64,000 nucleotides of DNA from Acidiphilium multivorum AIU301 (GTDB lineage: Bacteria; Pseudomonadota; Alphaproteobacteria; Acetobacterales; Acetobacteraceae): positions 434,001 to 498,000 of the forward strand of contig NC_015186.1 of the NCBI RefSeq assembly GCF_000202835.1, given 5' to 3'. Shown here piece after piece: positions 9,118 to 18,787 of this stretch; positions within the stretch are counted from its first letter, which is position 1, and each line of letters starts with the position of its first letter. The position numbers were made by a program, and so were the translations under genes. The notes under the pieces were generated by a model. It was not told the origin of the DNA. It saw only the letters and a list, made by a program, of their open reading frames with translations, and made no database searches.

Positions 9118-9792
9118 ATGTGCGGACGCTACGCCAGTTTCCTGTCCCCCGACGCGATCGCCAGGCTGTTTCACACCGCCGGCGCGCTGCCCAATGTCGC
9201 CCCGTCCTGGAACGTCGCGCCGAGCCAGCAGGCGATGGTGGTGCGCCGGCAGCCGGAAACCGGTGAGCCGCATCTCGATCTGCTGACCTGGGGCCTGGTG
9301 CCGCACTGGACCAAGGATCTACGAGCGGCGCGGCGGCCGATCAACGCGCGAGCGGAGACGGTAGCGACCTCGCCGATGTTCCGCGATGCCTTCGCTCGCC
9401 GCCGGGCGCTGATCCCGGCGCAGGCGTTCTACGAATGGCAGCGCACCGAGAACGGAGCCAAGCAGCCCTACGCGATTGCGCGGCGTGACGGCGAGGCGCT
9501 GGCCTTTGCCGGTCTCTGGGAAGGCTGGCGCAGCTCCGAGGGCGAGGTGCTGCGCAGCTTCGCCATCGTCGTCACCGCCGCGAACGCGACCATGGCGCCC
9601 ATCCATGACCGCATGCCGGTGATTGTCGAACCACCCGACTGGCCGCTATGGCTCGGCGAGACCGAGGGCGATGCCGCCGCGCTGCTGCACCCGGCGGCCG
9701 AGGACACGCTGCTTGTCTGGCCGGTGAGCACGCGGGTCAACCAGCCAGCCAACAACGCTGCCGACCTGCTCGCCCCGCTTCCGGCCGCCTGA
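9118..9792 (+). CDS. SRAP-family (HMCES/YedK-like) abasic-site processing protein
   Basis: The 224-residue protein starts MCGRYASF. After removal of Met, Cys2 is the residue that forms a thiazolidine crosslink with abasic sites in single-stranded DNA. Other family landmarks are NVAPSQ near residue 38, RPINARAET near 78, the active-site Glu in AFYEWQ near 103 and the His in PIHDRMPVI near 160. SRAP genes are common on plasmids and ICEs, where they may protect entering single-stranded DNA. It is 12 bases upstream of recD2 and likely shares its transcript. Confidence 0.9.
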   Translation: MCGRYASFLSPDAIARLFHTAGALPNVAPSWNVAPSQQAMVVRRQPETGEPHLDLLTWGLVPHWTKDLRAARRPINARAETVATSPMFRDAFARRRALIPAQAFYEWQRTENGAKQPYAIARRDGEALAFAGLWEGWRSSEGEVLRSFAIVVTAANATMAPIHDRMPVIVEPPDWPLWLGETEGDAAALLHPAAEDTLLVWPVSTRVNQPANNAADLLAPLPAA

Positions 9793-9804
9793 CGGCACCA
9801 GGCG

Positions 9805-11431
9805 ATGACCGAGCACCAAGCCCCGTGGCCCGATGGCGAAGTGCTCGCTGGGATCGTCGAGCGGGTGACGTTCCACAATGCCGAGAGCGGCTTCGCCGTG
9901 CTGCGGGTGAAGGCGCGCGGGCATCGCGACCTCGTCACCATCGTCGGCCATGCCGCCGCCATCGCCGCCGGCGAGTGGATCACCGCCACCGGCGAATGGG
10001 TGAACGACCGCACCCATGGGCAGCAGTTCAAGGCGCGCTTCCTGAAGACCTCGGCGCCGACCACGGCGGAGGGGATCGAGCGCTACCTCGCCTCCGGCAT
10101 GATCCGCGGCATCGGCCCGGTCTACGCCAAGAAGCTGGTGCGCGGCTTCGGTGAGGCTGTGTTCGACATCATCGAAGGCGCGCCGCAGCGCCTGCGCGAG
10201 GTGGGCGGGATCGGCGAGGTCCGGGCAAAGCGCATCGTCGATGCCTGGGCCGAGCAGAAGGTGATCCGCGAGATCATGGTGTTCTTGCACAGCCACGGCG
10301 TCGGCACGGCGCGCGCCGTGCGCATCTTCAAGACCTACGGGGCGGACGCCATCCAGGTCATGAGCGAGAACCCGTATCGGCTCGCGCGCGACATCCGCGG
10401 CATCGGCTTCAAGACGGCGGATGCCATCGCCGCCCGGCTCGGCATCGAGAAGACCGCGATGATCCGCGTCCGCGCCGGCATCGGCTACGCGCTGTCGGAG
10501 GCGATGGACGACGGCCATTGCGGATTGCCGGTCGCGGAACTGGTCCCGCTCGCGGAGCGCCTGCTGGAGGTGCCGGAGGCGCTGATCCGCACCGCCCTCG
10601 ACTTGGAGCTGGCCGACGGCGCGGTGATCGCCGATCGCGTCGGCGAGGCGGACTGCGTCTTCCTCGCCGGCCAGGGCGGCGCGCCGGCCGGCGATCGAGG
10701 CGGATAAGGCCATCCCATGGGTCGAGCGGCGGATCGGCATGACGCTCGCGGAGAGCCAGCGCCACGCGGTCGGCCTTGCCCTTGCCTCGAAGCTGCTGGT
10801 GATCACCGGCGGGCCTGGCGTCGGCAAGACGACGATCATGCGGGCGATCCTCGCCATCCTCGCCGCCAAGGGAGTGCGCATCCTGCTCGCGGCCCCCACC
10901 GGGCGGGCGGCAAAGCGGATGAGCGAGGCGACCGGGTTCGAGGCCAGGACGATCCATCGCCTGCTGGAGGTCGATCCGCGCACCGGCGGGTTCCGCCGCG
11001 AGCCCGACCATCTCTTGGAATGCGACCTCCTGGTCATTGACGAGGCCTCCATGGTCGACGTGCAGCTGATGCACGCGCTGAGCCGGGCGATCCCCGCGGC
11101 GGCAGCCCTGCTGGTGGTGGGCGACGTGGATCAGCTCCCGTCGGTCGGGCCCGGCCAGGTGCTGGCGGACCTGATCGGCTCCGGCGCGGTGCCGGTGGTG
11201 CGGCTGACCGAGATCTTCCGCCAGGCGGCGTCCAGCCGGATCATCACCACAGCGCACCGGATCAACCGCGGCGAGATGCCGGACCTGACCCGCGCCGAGG
11301 CAATTGGCGAGGTCATTCCTGGTTTTTTTAGATCTGTGCCGATGGGCCCATTTGGACGGATACCACACTCAGATACCAACTTATCGAGGCACGCCCGTCT
11401 CAGAAGCCATACTTCTCGCGACGAAGTTTGA
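9805..11431 (+). pseudogene. RecD2-like DNA helicase, frameshifted and 3'-truncated
   Basis: The first frame (9805-10707) has the RecD2/YrrC N-terminal OB-like region and helix-hairpin-helix pairs (GMIRGIGPVYAKKLV, VGGIGEVRAKRI, IRGIGFKTADAI). Homology continues in another frame from about 10697, as AIEADKAIPWVERRIGMTL, into the helicase core with Walker A ITGGPGVGKTT, LLAAPTGRAAKRM, DEX motif LLVIDEASMVD and VVGDVDQLPSVG. The frame shift lies near 10665-10695, where a short segment also seems missing. RecD2 likeness stops near 11290 (MPDLTRAE); the last third with helicase motifs IV-VI is absent, replaced by the TrlF-like gene on the other strand. Almost certainly non-functional as a helicase. 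Confidence 0.88.
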
Positions 11432-14201
11432 AGGCCGCTTCGCCGCCCTCCATGATCTTTTTGATGGCCTCGCGGACGTCGGGCATGTCGATCGCACCGG
11501 TGCCACCGATCGTGCCGCGCGACTGGTCGCCCATGGCGCGGTAATGACACCAGGCCACCAGCTCGGCGTCGCCATTGACGACCAGATTGGCGTTGTGGCT
11601 GGCGAAGATAATCTGCCGCCGCTGCTTCGCCTGCCAAATCTTGGCGACGATTTCCAGCATGACCGGGTTGTCTAGGTCTTCTTCGGGCTGATCGATAATG
11701 AGCGGGAACGTGCCTTGCGTGAGCAGCGTCTCCAGCAGCGCTGTCGCCTGCTGCCCGGCCGATGCATTGCCAAAGGGGATATATTCGGCTTCGCGAGACC
11801 GGTATTCGAACATCGGAACGCTTTTGATCGGCGTCAGCGACAGCGTGAGCCACTGTTCCGGTTTAAGCGTCCGGCCGATGCGGTCCAGATCTCCGGAGGA
11901 CAGCCCGATCGAGGTCAGCGTCGGGGTTTCCGGGCGGCGCTCGGCACCGTCCCGTTCCGGCTCATGTTCGGCCAGCTTTTCGAGATCGTTCAGGATGGCG
12001 TTCCACTGATCGCCCGGCTTCGGCGCCGCGACGATCGACTCCCCAGGCAATTCGATCTTGTTGCCCTGTAGCCGGGACCCACTCAGCGCCTGCCGAAAGA
12101 CGGCGGTAAAATCATCCGCCGAGGCGAACCGCTTCACGCGGGCGCGGATCGAGTAGCCCGAATTTGCCGTCAGCGACGCGCATTGCGCGTCGAACAGCGT
12201 GTCGCGTTCGCCAAGCAGTTCCTGCCACGCCTGCCGATCGACAAGATAGCTTGCCTCCGTTTCGCTCAGCGCGCGGAGTTCCTCTTTTAGCTGGGCGACT
12301 TCCCGGTTTAGCTTAAGCGCCTGCGCCTCGATGGCCTGGAGTTGCTGCAATTTCTCCGTATGAGATGAGGACTTCTGCACAGCGGCATCATACGATGCCT
12401 TGAAGATGGCAAGTTCCGTGTTCCACTGCTGCCAGGGTGTCACGGGGGCCCCACCACCGTGAGTATCCAGCAGCTTTGCCGCCCTGTCCGACAAAGCCGT
12501 CAGGGCCACTTTGGCCTCATCGAGCAAGCCTCGGTATTCTGCATGCGCGGCCGCCAATGCGGTGCTTGGGGGATCTGGCGGCGGCGGGGCCAACTGCGTG
12601 AGAGACAGGCCCACGGTCCGCTGAAGCGCCGCCGCGGCCTGCCCGATCAACCTGATTCCGTCTCTCCAGCCTTCCACCAACTGATTGGCCGCGTCGAAGA
12701 GCTTGCCACGATCGAGCAGTGCCCGATCCTCGTCGGCCAGGCCAGTAAGCCCCGCCCTCAAGGCATCAGCCTGCTCGGTCAGGGATTTTGCTTCCAGCTC
12801 TCGCTTCTGGATCGTTTGTTCTAGCGCTCGGCGCCGGCGACGTGTCGCGTAGGACTGCCGTATCCGTTCGGCGTGATCGGCCAGATCGCGGTCAATCCGG
12901 TTAAGTTCGCCGCGAATGGGGGCCGTCACAAATCGTGTCAGCTCGTCGATGCGCACGCTCACGTCGCTCAGCTGCTTCTGGCTGTAAGCTTCGATCGGCA
13001 GCAGCGACCTCACTTCGTCTTCAGCGCACGGCCGCATCTCGCCGGCCGCGATCTTGAGTAGGATCAATCCGTCGGTGCTGGACCTGCGGACGATGTGCGG
13101 CACGCCGTTGACCTCAAACCGGACCTCGACCGTCGCCGCCAACGGCTTCAGGGTCTGTTCGATCAGGCGGTGTCGGCGCGCCTGGTAATTCGGTGTCTCA
13201 ACATCTTCGATGCCGGGAGGCTGGTCACACAGCGCCCAACGCAAATATTCGAGGATCGTGGATTTCCCAGTTCCTCGGCCGCCGATCAGGGCGTTGTATT
13301 GGGAGTTTAGTTCAAGGTCGATCGGCCCCAGGAAGAGACTGTTGCTGACGCTGATGGACGCGATCACCAGGGCCGGCAGCAATGGGGTTTCCTGCGAAAC
13401 CCGGGACTCCTGCGCGAGGCAGGCCTGGCGCAGCGCTTCCGCAGTTGGCGTTGCCCATTTCACCCAGGTCGTGCTGGTCCCGAGGTCTCGGTGGTCTTCG
13501 TGTCGGTTATCCGATGTCTGGAAACAGGCGATCCGCTTGTTGCCCCAGGCCTTGTTATGACCGTCAAGAATGCTTCTGCGGCCCGGCTTCATCTTCGACA
13601 ACGAACCGTCAACATAACCGCCGACGCATGGCATCTCGATGTATTTTCCCATCTGCCCGGTGCGAAGAAGCGAATATTCGCCTTCGCCGGTGACATTTGG
13701 GAAGATGATGTATTTGTCTTTAAGCCAGCTATGCCGATCGAGTTGCTGTTTCAGATCAAGGAATGAATGCACGCTGTCGAGGCGCGTGACGTTCCCATTG
13801 CGGGGCTGATCGTCAGCTGGGGGAGTCAGGTGAAGCGCTGTTAACACCTGCCCAAACCAAGCTTCGGGAAAGTCAGCATCAAGAAGCAGAATCGCCTGAC
13901 ACGGCACACCGAGCGTGAGTTCAATCCCTGGGAACACGACCAGCCGCTTGCCGGGTGGCAGCGCTTCGCCACTCTCGTCGATTTCGGATGCCGCCGCTTT
14001 GAGAACGTAGGGGACGAAGGCCATGTCGTGATGATCGGTAATGGCGATCGCATGTAAATCGTGGCTTCTGCAGTAAGCGACGAGCGACTCAGCGTACGCT
14101 GCCCGATCCTCAGCTGTTACGGCATCCTTTCCCTTCCAATTCTGATCGCGGGGCGTGTGAACTTGAAAATCACATCGATAGAAATGCGCTCCTTTGTCCA
14201 C
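11400..14201 (-). CDS. PHP-domain / SMC-like ATPase fusion (TrlF-like), putative defence protein
   Basis: The protein is about 933 residues. Its first 280 residues are a PHP phosphoesterase domain: CDFQVHTPRD, ITDHHDM, FPGIEL and a later SDNRHEDH supply metal ligands. An ATPase of the SMC/RecN/Rad50 kind follows: Walker A GGRGTGKSTILEY near residue 320, a long charged coiled-coil middle, ABC signature ASAGQQATALLETLL and Walker B PLIIDQPEEDLDN near the C-terminus. Proteins of this layout are annotated as TrlF-family ATPases. They occur on genomic islands and are suspected nucleases in phage defence; that role is inference here. I chose the GTG at 14201 (VDKGAHF), with aagggg eight to nine bases upstream. 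Base composition is more AT-rich than its neighbours. Its 3' end sits where recD2 is cut. Confidence 0.75.
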   Translation of the reverse strand: MDKGAHFYRCDFQVHTPRDQNWKGKDAVTAEDRAAYAESLVAYCRSHDLHAIAITDHHDMAFVPYVLKAAASEIDESGEALPPGKRLVVFPGIELTLGVPCQAILLLDADFPEAWFGQVLTALHLTPPADDQPRNGNVTRLDSVHSFLDLKQQLDRHSWLKDKYIIFPNVTGEGEYSLLRTGQMGKYIEMPCVGGYVDGSLSKMKPGRRSILDGHNKAWGNKRIACFQTSDNRHEDHRDLGTSTTWVKWATPTAEALRQACLAQESRVSQETPLLPALVIASISVSNSLFLGPIDLELNSQYNALIGGRGTGKSTILEYLRWALCDQPPGIEDVETPNYQARRHRLIEQTLKPLAATVEVRFEVNGVPHIVRRSSTDGLILLKIAAGEMRPCAEDEVRSLLPIEAYSQKQLSDVSVRIDELTRFVTAPIRGELNRIDRDLADHAERIRQSYATRRRRRALEQTIQKRELEAKSLTEQADALRAGLTGLADEDRALLDRGKLFDAANQLVEGWRDGIRLIGQAAAALQRTVGLSLTQLAPPPPDPPSTALAAAHAEYRGLLDEAKVALTALSDRAAKLLDTHGGGAPVTPWQQWNTELAIFKASYDAAVQKSSSHTEKLQQLQAIEAQALKLNREVAQLKEELRALSETEASYLVDRQAWQELLGERDTLFDAQCASLTANSGYSIRARVKRFASADDFTAVFRQALSGSRLQGNKIELPGESIVAAPKPGDQWNAILNDLEKLAEHEPERDGAERRPETPTLTSIGLSSGDLDRIGRTLKPEQWLTLSLTPIKSVPMFEYRSREAEYIPFGNASAGQQATALLETLLTQGTFPLIIDQPEEDLDNPVMLEIVAKIWQAKQRRQIIFASHNANLVVNGDAELVAWCHYRAMGDQSRGTIGGTGAIDMPDVREAIKKIMEGGEAAFKLRREKYGF

Positions 14202-14743
14202 CGGCCGACGCCCCTTGTCGAAGAAGGGCCACCGCGTTGCGTCGGCAGGCCTCCATTTCCTTGACGGTCGTCGGCATCCCCGCCAGAACCGCCCCCGCAG
14301 CTTATCATTGGCCGTTTTCTTGTTCAAATATCCCCGGAAGCGCAAGAACGCCTCCTACGCCCGCCGGCCTTGCGACGTCGACGGTGGCTCATGCTGGTGT
14401 GTCAACTTCCTGCTCTATGCATCACTTTTCGGCTCATAGGCCCAAGGCTGGCCAGCGAATCGCAGGAAGTGAATGAGCGGGAAGCCGATTTTGGGACGCA
14501 AAATAGCCCCGGTTGGTGCCGACCCAGCCGGCCGACGGCACCTGCAGCGTCAGGCAGTGATATTTCGGGGGCGGGCTTAGGCAAACCGGCCCTTTGCGAA
14601 GGAAGACGGAAGCCTCGGCCAGAGCATGAGCTGCTTTCGTCCGTCTGCCCCAAGAATCTTGAATTTTGGAGGGAAAGCCTTCCCGCACCCGGGGCGAAGG
14701 TCGCCAGGACACCCCTTCTGGGGGGGCGCCCCGTAAAGTTCCA
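14202..14743. other. gene-free spacer between the TrlF-like gene and ardC
   Basis: About 540 bases without a supportable gene. It holds several short inverted repeats, for example GGTGCCG/CGGCACC at about 14516-14543, and must contain the TrlF-like gene promoter at its left. No remnant of the missing recD2 3' end could be recognised. Confidence 0.4.
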
Positions 14744-14823
14744 GAGCAAGAGTTCGGCCGGGTCGCCCGTGACGGGTTGAGGACCGCGAGAGAGGCTCGC
14801 GGCGCCCGTCGCGGAGATCCGCG
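14744..14823 (+). promoter_or_regulatory. structured leader family A, copy 1 (upstream of ardC)
   Basis: The element contains gagcaagag at 14744, GTGACGGG at 14769-14776, an inner hairpin CCGCGAG-AGAGG-CTCGCGG (14784-14802) closed by an outer pair ACGGG/CCCGT (14772-14776 with 14805-14809), then GGAGATC, which is the ribosome site of ardC. The loop AGAGG and outer pair equal those of copies 2 and 3, while the inner stem differs in sequence but stays fully paired. Confidence 0.65.
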
Positions 14824-15534
14824 ATGTCACGTTCATCCGCGCGCGCTCGCCCCGGTCAGGACCGGGCGAGCCTCTATGCCGAAATCACCGACAAGATCAT
14901 CGCTGAGCTGGAAGCCGGGCGCCTGCCTTGGGTCCAGCCCTGGGGCGCTTCGGCCACCGGGGCGGCCATCGGGATGCCGAAGAACGCCGCCACCGGTCGG
15001 CGCTATTCGGGGATCAACGTGCTGATCCTCTGGGGCGCGGTCATTGAGCGCGGCTATGCCGGCCAGGCCTGGCTCACCTTCCGTCAGGCACTCGCGGTCG
15101 GCGGCAATATCCGCAAGGGCGAGCGGGGCACTACGGTGGTCTATGCCGACCGCTTCATCCCCGAGGCCGAGCGCGAGCGCGCCGACCGCGACGGCGACGA
15201 GCCGAGCGCCATCCCGTTCCTCAAGCGCTTCACCGTGTTCAACACCGATCAGTGCGAGGGCCTGCCCGACACGATCGCATCCACGGCACCGCCGGTTCCC
15301 GAGGGCCTCATCCTGCCGCAGGCCGACGCGCTGATCCGGACCAGTGGCGCCGACATCCGAATCGGCGGCGATCGCGCGTTCTATTCGGTCATCGGCGATT
15401 TCATTCAGGTGCCGCCGCCGCAGGCCTATTTCGAGCCGGTGAACTGGCATCGCACGGCTCTTCATGAGCTCGGCCATAATGCCGAGATCCGGATTATGCC
15501 GCATCTGCTCGGCAGGGCGCGGTTGGCGGTATGA
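14824..15534 (+). pseudogene. ArdC-like antirestriction protein, 5' part, split by RIT element
   Basis: Residues 1-218 match the ArdC/DUF1738-type family: an N-terminal ssDNA-binding domain (LYAEITDKIIAELEAG, then WVQPWG, NAATGRRYSGINVLIL, ERGTTVVYADRF) and the beginning of a zincin-like metallopeptidase domain that reaches HELGH. The ArdC-derived sequence ends at 15477; the last 19 codons to the stop at 15534 are RIT DNA. In plasmid relatives ArdC protects the incoming single strand from restriction. The 3' part resumes at 18846 in the same gene order, so this was one gene. Confidence 0.87.
15475..15504 (+). repeat. left inverted end of the RIT element
   Basis: Thirty bases running from CATAATGCCG at 15475 to ATTATGCCGCAT. 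They match the reverse complement of 18788-18817 at all but about two positions. The unit itself holds two oppositely placed copies of the ATAATGCCG motif, likely recombinase-binding half sites. Confidence 0.82.
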
Positions 15535-15593
15535 TCGCACCAATCCCATTCGGCATAATCTTCATCGCTCCAACAACATGGAGCACGACGATC

Positions 15594-16805
15594 ATGCCTC
15601 AATATTTGCAGACCTGCATCGAGCCGTATCTGGACTCGTTCGCCGAGAGCTTTGCGGCGGAGAATTACACCGCCGGCACGGTCAAGACCTACCAATCGAT
15701 CCTGCGGAAGGTGGGGCACGCGATGGATGTCGAGGGCATCAGTCCTTCGGCGTTGACGCTCGACATGGCCGAGCATCTGGGACGCAAGGTGCCGCGCAAG
15801 AAGACGGGCTCGGTATGGCCGTATAGGTTGGCCCGCCGGTTCGCGCAGCATCTGCTCGATATCGGCGTCACGCAGCCGGTGCCGTTGACCGAGGCGCAGC
15901 AGGCGCGCGCGACCCTGCTGGCGAACTTCGAGACCTATCTGGTCAAGCATCGCGGCCTGAGTCCGCGGACGATCTATCACACGCTGCGGTTCGCCAACCG
16001 GTTCCTCGATCATCGCTTTGGTGATGCGATAGTTGATCCGGGGCGGTTGCGGCCTGCCGACGTGATCAGCTTCATCGAGCATGTGTTGGCAGGCGCGCGT
16101 CGCGACAAAACGGTGGCAACGCATGTTCGTATCTTCCTGCAATATCTGTTCGGCAGCGGCGCGACAGCGACCAATCTGGCGCTGAGCGTGCCTAGGGCGG
16201 CGAAGCGCTGGGGCGCACGACTGCCGCGCCATCTGTCGCCCGAGGGCGTCGAGGCGGTGCTCGCCTGCGTGCGCGACAGCCCCCGGCACGGCGCTCGGGA
16301 CTATGCGATGCTGCTCATCATGGCCCGGCTCGGCTTGCGCGCTGCCGAGGTCATCGCGATCCAGCTGGACGACATCGACTGGCGCGCGGGCGAACTCTTG
16401 GTGCGTGGCAAGGGGAAGCTCCACGATCGCGTGCCGATCAGCGCGGAGGTTGGCGAGGCCCTCTGCCGCTATCTGCGCGAGGAACGCGGACCCGCGTCCT
16501 GTCGCACGATGTTCGTCACCCATCGCGCGCCGTACCGTCCGTTCAAGGACAGCCAGATCGTCAACGCCGTTCTCAAGGATGCGCTGAAGGCGACTGGCCA
16601 GAAGCCGGTAACGCCCTATGTGGGATCGCACCTGCTGCGTCATAGCCTTGCCACCCAGTTAGTGAACTCGGGTGCATCGCTCGACGAGGTGGGCGATGTG
16701 CTGCGGCACCGCTCACGCACATCAACGATGATATATGCCCGTCTCGACATCGATGGGCTGCGGTCAGTGGCAATGCCTTGGCCCGTGGCGGGAGGCGCGC
16801 AATGA
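15594..16805 (+). CDS. RIT tyrosine recombinase A
   Basis: The 403-residue product has a SAM-like N-terminal domain (LTEAQQARATLLANFETYLVKHRGLSP) and a C-terminal catalytic domain with Arg in LGLRAAEV, HxxR in SHLLRHSLAT and the nucleophile region HRSRTSTMIYARLD. It is the first and largest of three consecutive recombinases. I placed the start at MPQYLQTC; the 21 upstream in-frame codons run into the element end and lack family character. Its stop overlaps the next start as ATGA. In RIT elements all three recombinases are thought to be needed for movement. Confidence 0.87.
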   Translation: MPQYLQTCIEPYLDSFAESFAAENYTAGTVKTYQSILRKVGHAMDVEGISPSALTLDMAEHLGRKVPRKKTGSVWPYRLARRFAQHLLDIGVTQPVPLTEAQQARATLLANFETYLVKHRGLSPRTIYHTLRFANRFLDHRFGDAIVDPGRLRPADVISFIEHVLAGARRDKTVATHVRIFLQYLFGSGATATNLALSVPRAAKRWGARLPRHLSPEGVEAVLACVRDSPRHGARDYAMLLIMARLGLRAAEVIAIQLDDIDWRAGELLVRGKGKLHDRVPISAEVGEALCRYLREERGPASCRTMFVTHRAPYRPFKDSQIVNAVLKDALKATGQKPVTPYVGSHLLRHSLATQLVNSGASLDEVGDVLRHRSRTSTMIYARLDIDGLRSVAMPWPVAGGAQ

Positions 16806-17743
16806 GCCTCACCTTCCAACTCGACCGCTATCTGGCTGTGCGGCGCCGCCTCGGCTACGACCTGAGCACCAGCGAGCGCATCCTTCGCCGCTTCACGCGG
16901 TTCGCCGACAGCGAGCGTGTGACGCATATCGACACGGCGCTGTTCCTGCGTTGGCACGCTACGCTCGGCGAGGCCAACGGCATGACGCGAGCGGCGCGGC
17001 TTACCGCCGTGCGCCTCTTCGCGCAGTGGCTGAGCAGCTTCGATCCGGCGCATGAACCCCCACCACGGGGCCTGTTGCCGGACACTGTCATGCGCTCGCG
17101 TCCGCATATCTACAGCAATGCCGAGGTCGCTTCGATTATCGCGGCCGCAAAGGCGCTGCCGTCGATCTGCGGGTTGCGCGGGCTGACTTGCTCGACACTG
17201 TTCGCGCTCATCGCGGTCACGGGCTTGCGCATCAGCGAGGCGCTCGCGCTCGATGGGAACGACCTCGACGCCGATAATGGTGTGCTGCGCGTCCGACAGG
17301 GCAAGAACGGCAAGGAGCGGTTGCTGCCGCTCGACCCCAGCACCGTCGAGCGACTGCTCAACTATCGCATCGAACGCGATCGGCTGATCGGTCATCCGGC
17401 GGTGCCGCTGTTCGTAACCGACAAGGCGACCCGGCTCACCGACTGCACGGCCCGCTACAACTTCGCGCAGGCGTGCCAGCAGATCGGCTTGCGATCCGAG
17501 CAGCAGTACCATCGGCATGGCCGAGGGCCACGCATCCACGATCTGCGCCACACCTTCGCCGTGCGCACGATGATCGACTGGTACCGGACCGGCAAGGATC
17601 CGGCGCGCGAGATGATCCGGCTGACGACCTATCTGGGTCATAGCAGCCCTTCCCGAACATACTGGTATCTGGAGGCGGTCCCGGAACTGCTCGATCTGGC
17701 GATAGCCCGTGCCACCGCGAGCGGCGGGGAGATGGCACAATGA
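16802..17743 (+). CDS. RIT tyrosine recombinase B
   Basis: A 313-residue phage-integrase-fold recombinase. The core-binding region opens with LTFQLDRYLAVRRRLGYD; the catalytic set is Arg in TGLRISEALAL, HxxR in HDLRHTFAVR, and GHSSPSRTYWYLEA with the Tyr. Its N-terminus differs from recombinase A, as expected because the three RIT proteins belong to three separate subfamilies. It overlaps both neighbours by four bases, giving one operon. Confidence 0.87.
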   Translation: MSLTFQLDRYLAVRRRLGYDLSTSERILRRFTRFADSERVTHIDTALFLRWHATLGEANGMTRAARLTAVRLFAQWLSSFDPAHEPPPRGLLPDTVMRSRPHIYSNAEVASIIAAAKALPSICGLRGLTCSTLFALIAVTGLRISEALALDGNDLDADNGVLRVRQGKNGKERLLPLDPSTVERLLNYRIERDRLIGHPAVPLFVTDKATRLTDCTARYNFAQACQQIGLRSEQQYHRHGRGPRIHDLRHTFAVRTMIDWYRTGKDPAREMIRLTTYLGHSSPSRTYWYLEAVPELLDLAIARATASGGEMAQ

Positions 17744-18732
17744 ACGCCGTCACCTTGCCCGCGCTGATCCAGCGCTTCTTCACCGACCGGCTTTGCACGC
17801 AACTGGAGGCGAGCCGACATACGGTCGCCGGCTATCGCGATACGTTCCGGCTGCTGCTCAGATATGCGAGCGCCCGCCGCAAAAAGCCGCCGGTCAACCT
17901 GACGGTCGAAGACATCGACGCCGATCTGGTCGCGGACTTCCTCGCCCACACCGAGACCGCGCGGGGTAATAGCGCTCGCAGCCGTAATACCCGGCTCGCC
18001 GCGATCCGATCGTTCTTCCGCTTCGTCGCGATGACCGATCCGACTTGGCTGCTGCACTGCCAGCGCATCCTCGCCATGCCCAATAAGCGCTATGTGAAGC
18101 GTGCGGTCACGTTCCTCGATGCCGAGGAAATGGCGGCGCTGTTGGCGGCTCCGGATCGTACAACATGGGCGGGGCGGCGCGATCACGCTCTGCTCCTGCT
18201 TGCGGTCCAGACAGGCCTGCGGGCTTCCGAACTGGTCGGCCTCACGCGGGGCGATGTCGTGCTGGGGACCGGCGCGCACATCCGTTGCATGGGCAAGGGC
18301 CGGAAGGAGCGCGCCACCCCGCTTCGCCGCGAGACAGCCAAGCTGCTGGCGACGTGGATCGGCAACGACAAAGATGAGGGCAAGCCGCTGTTCCCGTCGA
18401 TCCGGGGCGAACGGCTGAGCCGTGACGCTCTTGAGCATCTGGTCCGCAAGCACTGCCTCACGGCGTCGCGCGCGTGCCCGAGCATCGGCACGAAACAGGT
18501 CACGCCACATACGCTGCGCCACAGCACGGCGATGGACCTGCTCCACCACGGCGTTGATCCTGCGGTGATCGCGCTCTGGCTTGGTCACGAGAACGTCGAG
18601 ACCACCCAAATCTACATCCATGCCGACATGCGGATGAAGGAAAAGGCGCTCGCTCGCGTCGCCGCTCCAGCCACGCCGTCGGGCCGGTTCCGGCCCGACG
18701 ATCAACTCCTCGCGTTCCTGGAAGGGCTCTGA
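17740..18732 (+). CDS. RIT tyrosine recombinase C
   Basis: A 330-residue XerD-like recombinase with N-terminal LIQRFFTDRLCTQLEASRHT and catalytic residues in TGLRASELVGL, HTLRHSTAMDLL and WLGHENVETTQIYIHAD. It is the last gene of the trio and ends 56 bases before the right inverted end. Overlap with recombinase B is four bases. Confidence 0.87.
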   Translation: MNAVTLPALIQRFFTDRLCTQLEASRHTVAGYRDTFRLLLRYASARRKKPPVNLTVEDIDADLVADFLAHTETARGNSARSRNTRLAAIRSFFRFVAMTDPTWLLHCQRILAMPNKRYVKRAVTFLDAEEMAALLAAPDRTTWAGRRDHALLLLAVQTGLRASELVGLTRGDVVLGTGAHIRCMGKGRKERATPLRRETAKLLATWIGNDKDEGKPLFPSIRGERLSRDALEHLVRKHCLTASRACPSIGTKQVTPHTLRHSTAMDLLHHGVDPAVIALWLGHENVETTQIYIHADMRMKEKALARVAAPATPSGRFRPDDQLLAFLEGL

Positions 18733-18787
18733 TTATGCCGAACAGCCGCATGGCCAATGCCGGGCTATCCGGCCTCCAGCGGAGGCC

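Noticed and set aside
14202-14743. Minus-strand frame in the spacer (PSAGWVGTNRGYFASQ...) considered as a gene fragment
   Set aside because: No family recognised, no good start, and it overlaps other open frames; it may be chance.
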